From Synechococcus sp. NOUM97013 (GTDB lineage Bacteria > Cyanobacteriota > Cyanobacteriia > PCC-6307 > Cyanobiaceae), in contig NZ_CP047941.1 of NCBI RefSeq assembly GCF_014279815.1, forward strand, positions 744,001 through 808,000: a DNA stretch of 64,000 nucleotides, written 5' to 3'. Within the stretch, counting starts at the first letter, position 1. Every line of letters starts with the position of its first letter. Position numbers and translations under genes: made by a program. This document shows, in pieces, positions 60,683 to 64,000 of the stretch. A model generated the notes under the pieces. The model was not told the origin of the DNA, searched no databases, and worked only from the letters and a program-made list of their open reading frames with translations.

Positions 60683-62044
60683 TCAGCGCTCAACCAGCAG
60701 TGATTGGATCGAGTCCTTGAACTCGCTGCGCTGTTTGACGCCGCGCCATTGCTGCTTTAGTTCTTTGCCATAAAACAGTTGCACGGTCGGCGTTCCGTTT
60801 ACACCGGCCTGCTTGGCAATCTCTTGGTCGGCTTCGATGTCGATTTCAATTCCCTGTGCAGCACCCGACAGCTCATCGAGCACGCGTTTCAGCTGCGGCT
60901 TGAGCACGTGGCATGGACCGCAGCTCGGGGAGGTGTACACCACGAGTAACGGTTTGGAGCTGTCGTGATAGAGCTTGCGCAAGGCGTAGCTGCCCTTCTG
61001 CCAAAGGGCTGAGGGGTCATAGGTCGCTTCCGTTGTTTCCACCGTTGTTTGCGGTGTTTCAGCCGAGGCGGGTTCGGTTTGTTCCCGTGTGACCAGCGAT
61101 GCCAGATTGTTGTGACTCAGCCACCGTTCAGCGGCAAGGGCAGCCTGACAGCCACTCCCGGCAGCCGTAATGCCCTGGCGCCACTCCGCATCAGCCACAT
61201 CGCCAGCTGCAAACACGCCTTCCATCGAAGTTTCAGGACGCCCCGGCTGGGTGATCAGATAGCCCTTGGGATCACAGTCGAGCTGGTGATTCAGGATGTC
61301 TGTGTTGGGTGTGTGGCCGATGGCATAGAACATGCCGCTCACGGGCAGATGCTCCTCTAAGCCGCTGTCGCGGCGCAGCAGCTTCAAGCCGTTCAGCCAC
61401 TCATCCCCGGTCACGTCCAGCACCTGGGTGTTCCAGTGAACGGTGATCTGAGGGTTCGCTTGGACGCGATCAGCCATGGCGGCACTGGCGCGCAGCTGGT
61501 CTGAGCGCACCAAGAGGTGCACGTGGCTGCCGTATTTGGTGAGATAAACAGCTTCTTCGCAGGCGGAATCGCCGCCGCCCACCACGGCCAGTTCCTCGTT
61601 GCGGAACTGGGGGGTGGCGCCATCACAGATGGCGCAGGCACTGATGCCCTGGCTCCAGAAGCGCTCTTCGCTGGGCAGGCCCAAACGATTGGCACTGGCG
61701 CCTGTAGCAACGATCAGGGCATGGGTTTCGATCGTCTGGCCATCAGATTGGATTCGATAGGGGCGCTGGCTCAGATCAATGGAATCAGCATCGGCCTCCA
61801 GCAGGCGTGTCCCCCAACGACAGGCCTGCGCTTTCATCAGATCCATCAGCTCAGGACCCAGCACCCCATCTGGAAAGCCAGGAAAGTTCTCCACGTGTGT
61901 GGTGGTCATTAGCTGACCGCCGGGAATGCCTCCCCGCTGGAATCCCGTGATCAACAGAGGGTTGAGATTGGCTCGTGCGGCGTAAATCGCAGCGGTATAT
62001 CCGGCGGGACCAGAACCCACAATCACCAGATTTTCGACCGCCAT
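60683..62044 (-). CDS. ntrC-type trxB: NADPH-thioredoxin reductase with C-terminal thioredoxin (NTRC)
   Basis: From [16 protein letters not shown], 453 residues. FAD motif G-S-G-P-A-G at about 9-14, redox C-A-I-C-D near 136-140, NADPH loop [12 protein letters not shown] fused thioredoxin domain follows a linker rich in Thr/Glu (about 320-345), with the W/S-C-G-P-C active site (P-S-C-G-P-C). NTRC keeps 2-Cys peroxiredoxins and Calvin-cycle enzymes reduced in chloroplasts and cyanobacteria. A longer upstream start (62092) is possible but less likely. Confidence 0.93.
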   Translation of the reverse strand: MAVENLVIVGSGPAGYTAAIYAARANLNPLLITGFQRGGIPGGQLMTTTHVENFPGFPDGVLGPELMDLMKAQACRWGTRLLEADADSIDLSQRPYRIQSDGQTIETHALIVATGASANRLGLPSEERFWSQGISACAICDGATPQFRNEELAVVGGGDSACEEAVYLTKYGSHVHLLVRSDQLRASAAMADRVQANPQITVHWNTQVLDVTGDEWLNGLKLLRRDSGLEEHLPVSGMFYAIGHTPNTDILNHQLDCDPKGYLITQPGRPETSMEGVFAAGDVADAEWRQGITAAGSGCQAALAAERWLSHNNLASLVTREQTEPASAETPQTTVETTEATYDPSALWQKGSYALRKLYHDSSKPLLVVYTSPSCGPCHVLKPQLKRVLDELSGAAQGIEIDIEADQEIAKQAGVNGTPTVQLFYGKELKQQWRGVKQRSEFKDSIQSLLVER

Positions 62045-62195
62045 GGCTAATGCGGAATGACTATGACTTGACTCTAAGGGTGCCCCGGCCAAGTTCGGGA
62101 TACTGGCGCTGACGGAACGGGCTGCGTATCAAGCGGCAAAAGATGAGCCAGCGAAAAAAGTAGTGGCTAAGAAAGATTTAAGGATTTCTTTAGAT

Positions 62196-62528
62196 TTACT
62201 GATTCTCTTCCATTGCAGTGCCGAAGTATTGATGCTTCCCCTTGGTCGGGGCTTGCTGAACGCTCATCACCGAGTCCTCCAGCAGTTCTGGATGTTCTCC
62301 CAAACAGGTGATCCATTCTCGAAATTCTTCGGTCAACGCGTAGCTGTCCTCATAGCGCTCAGCGCTGTCGAGCACAGCGATTCGGGTGGATGCCCAGCAG
62401 GTGGCAACGCTGACGCGACGTTCAAGAGCTGCATCCATGTCTGTCTCCCAGATGTTGACCAGGTTGATTGCTGATGGGTCGCCATCAGCCCTGAATTCGT
62501 CAAACGTCGCATTTTTTTCGGCGCACAA
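62196..62528 (-). CDS. Hypothetical protein (110 aa)
   Basis: M-C-A-E-K-N-A-T-F-D-E-F-R, then N-L-V-N-I-W-E-T-D-M-D-A-A-L-E-R-R, and Y-A-L-T-E-E-F-R-E-W-I. Acidic and helical, without a signal peptide. It lies 6 bases downstream of the helicase stop on the same strand and may be co-transcribed. No family recognised. Confidence 0.6.
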   Translation of the reverse strand: MCAEKNATFDEFRADGDPSAINLVNIWETDMDAALERRVSVATCWASTRIAVLDSAERYEDSYALTEEFREWITCLGEHPELLEDSVMSVQQAPTKGKHQYFGTAMEENQ

Positions 62529-62534
62529 ATGTTT

Positions 62535-64000
62535 TCAACGCTGCAAAAATCTGGGTAATTCCGGGGTTTTCATGCGAATCACCGCTCCGGCTCCATCCTC
62601 AATTGCCTCCATTGGCAGGCTTGGGCCTCGCCAGGAGCCGCCGATTTCAGTCGGGTCTTGATCGTCAGCTACTGCCGGAACGGCAATCCGATACGGCTCT
62701 GACAGCGACCAGCTGCGCGCGTACTGCATCAGCAATGGGTCCGCTGGCGCGAACACATAGGAGGGTTCGCGAGGAATGGATTCCAGGTTGGCCCGTTCGC
62801 CGCACATGCGCACGGCACGGGTGATGCCCTGTACGAACCGACTGCGGGTCACCACCGTGGTGAGGTAGGCCACCACCCTGATGCGCGAGGCATCGAAGCC
62901 CTCAGCGCACATGTCGATGCTCACCAACCAGTCAGCCTGCCCTGCCTGAAAGCCGCTCAAACGTGCGGCCGCTTCGGAGTCTTGCGAGTGAACGAGGTCG
63001 ACCCGATCACCCTCTTCCTCCAGCAAGAGGGTGATGGCACGCGCGTGTTCGATATCGCGTGCAATCACAAGACCTCCTGCGCGTGGGTGCTCGTTGCGCA
63101 CCTTCTCGAGTTGTTTGCGTGCCCGCAGCAGCAGTTGCTGCGCAATGCTGCTGCTGTCGGACAGGCGGATGGCTCGGCGCAGATTGCGAGCGCGCCAGCT
63201 TTCCCGCTGTTCGGCCGACAACGGCGAAATCTCTCGGTCTGGGATGCCCTCCTGGCCGTGCTCCACCCAGCCGTCCTGGAAACGGAATTCCAGGGGACGA
63301 ACATCCCCTGCTGCAATCAGTTCCCTGGGTTCAACGGAGAGATCCGGATGAATCTGTTCCACCAGTTGTCCCTGTTCCTCCACCCGCACACGGCGGGCTG
63401 CACAGAAGGCCAGGTTGTCGGCGCGAAAGGGTGTCCCTGTCAGACCGAGGCGCAATCGCGCACGGTTGCTCAGTTCCAGAAAAGTGTGACCCCAGACGGG
63501 TCCATCCGGTTCATCGGGGTCGACCCCCAGATGATGGGCTTCATCGGCAATCGCTAGGAGTGTCTCGGCGTTCCATCGCTGGAGATCGGCTGACAGGTTG
63601 TGCTGCTGTCGGCCGGCTCCTTGGTAGCTGACGAGCCAGCCATCGACGTCGCCGTTCAGTTGGTTCTGACCGGACCAGAGCTCGAGCTTGAGTCCCAGGC
63701 GCGCTGCGGAGCTTTGCCACTGGCTGAGGATGGAGGTGCGGTGGCAGAACACCAGGGCATGCTCGAGTCGGCCCTCCTGCTGCATCGCCTGGAAGGCCAA
63801 CAAGGCGCCCAGGGTTTTGCCGGCTCCAGGACCGGCATGGATCAGCACATCGCGAGCGGCATGGGACTCGGGTTGCAGCCGTCTGCGCAGCAGCTGAATG
63901 AGCTGCTGCTGCCATTCCCTTGGGCGAATGGAGTGACCTTGGGACCTGGCGCCAAGGGCGAAAGACGGTGTGTCGATAGCGGCGCCGAAAGTTAGGTCTT
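62535..64000 (-). CDS. Superfamily II DEAD/DEAH-type helicase (N-terminus beyond window)
   Basis: The frame stays open to the window's right edge, so the protein is partial (at least 488 residues). Walker A is H-A-G-P-G-A-G-K-T; motif II is A-D-E-A-H-H (D-E-A-H type). L-G-L-T-G-T-P-F-R-A is motif III. The C-terminal half has S-I-D-M-C-A-E-G-F-D and V-V-T-R-S-R-F-V-Q-G-I-T-R-A-V-R (motif VI). This is the layout of DNA/RNA translocases related to type III restriction and UvrB-like helicases. Partner genes are not visible, so a restriction or repair role is undecided. Confidence 0.85.
   Translation of the reverse strand, partial: DLTFGAAIDTPSFALGARSQGHSIRPREWQQQLIQLLRRRLQPESHAARDVLIHAGPGAGKTLGALLAFQAMQQEGRLEHALVFCHRTSILSQWQSSAARLGLKLELWSGQNQLNGDVDGWLVSYQGAGRQQHNLSADLQRWNAETLLAIADEAHHLGVDPDEPDGPVWGHTFLELSNRARLRLGLTGTPFRADNLAFCAARRVRVEEQGQLVEQIHPDLSVEPRELIAAGDVRPLEFRFQDGWVEHGQEGIPDREISPLSAEQRESWRARNLRRAIRLSDSSSIAQQLLLRARKQLEKVRNEHPRAGGLVIARDIEHARAITLLLEEEGDRVDLVHSQDSEAAARLSGFQAGQADWLVSIDMCAEGFDASRIRVVAYLTTVVTRSRFVQGITRAVRMCGERANLESIPREPSYVFAPADPLLMQYARSWSLSEPYRIAVPAVADDQDPTEIGGSWRGPSLPMEAIEDGAGAVIRMKTPELPRFLQR

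Noticed and set aside
1-64000. CRISPR array or insertion sequence
   Set aside because: No regularly spaced direct repeats outside the adhesin coding repeats, no Cas or transposase-like protein and no terminal inverted repeats were seen.

Overview
The window looks like chromosome of a marine picocyanobacterium of the Synechococcus/Cyanobium group. It carries psbD-psbC with their overlap, petM, ycf4, ycf39, the FtsH4-type protease, an NTRC-type thioredoxin reductase, a DUF1651 protein and Nif11/prochlorosin-type leader peptides. The family assignments come from reading translated sequence by eye; no database search was run.

Layout. 1-6.2 kb: housekeeping genes (MAPEG fragment, ureidoglycolate lyase-like, DUF3122 protein, ribD, K+ channel, ftsH4, argF). 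6.2-11.2 kb: a stand-alone lanthipeptide precursor with a Nif11-type leader, a small nuclease, a TerB-like protein, small secreted or coupled proteins, an esterase, lexA with a candidate SOS box, and tRNA-Ala(GGC). 11.3-20.6 kb: a hypervariable stretch downstream of the tRNA, partly AT-rich, with tandem small paralogues, a SpoIIE-type phosphatase, an MRJP-like secreted protein, a decayed second precursor peptide and an M10 metalloprotease. 20.6-28.2 kb: small membrane proteins, an MHS-family transporter, YjbQ, an MBL-fold protein, and a tightly overlapped cobQ-ferredoxin-ClC-EamA gene chain.

28.3-39.0 kb is the most striking locus. It is a five-gene operon-like cassette: TolC, an HlyD of NHLM type, an ABC exporter with a C39 leader peptidase, a second ABC exporter, and a 1123-aa class II lanthionine synthetase. 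The synthetase has a CCG zinc motif like that of ProcM. No precursor sits in the cassette; the one intact GG-type precursor is 22 kb upstream (6217-6450) and the decayed one is 11 kb upstream. The likely pathway is: LanM dehydrates and cyclises the Ser/Thr/Cys core, the C39 domain cuts after Gly-Gly, and the ABC-HlyD-TolC conduit exports the product.

39.0-50.4 kb: maf, small secreted proteins, a DUF6447-like protein and a 2837-aa YadA-type trimeric autotransporter. That protein is built almost entirely of 14-residue head repeats and has an unexpected coiled-coil extension after its barrel anchor. 50.5-64 kb: photosynthesis and core genes (psbC, psbD, ycf4, a cyclophilin lipoprotein, ilvH, a hydrolase, trm1, petM, ycf39, an arsM-like methyltransferase, a pseudouridine synthase, a Nif11-like protein, a divergent IF-1, NTRC, and a helicase cut by the window edge).
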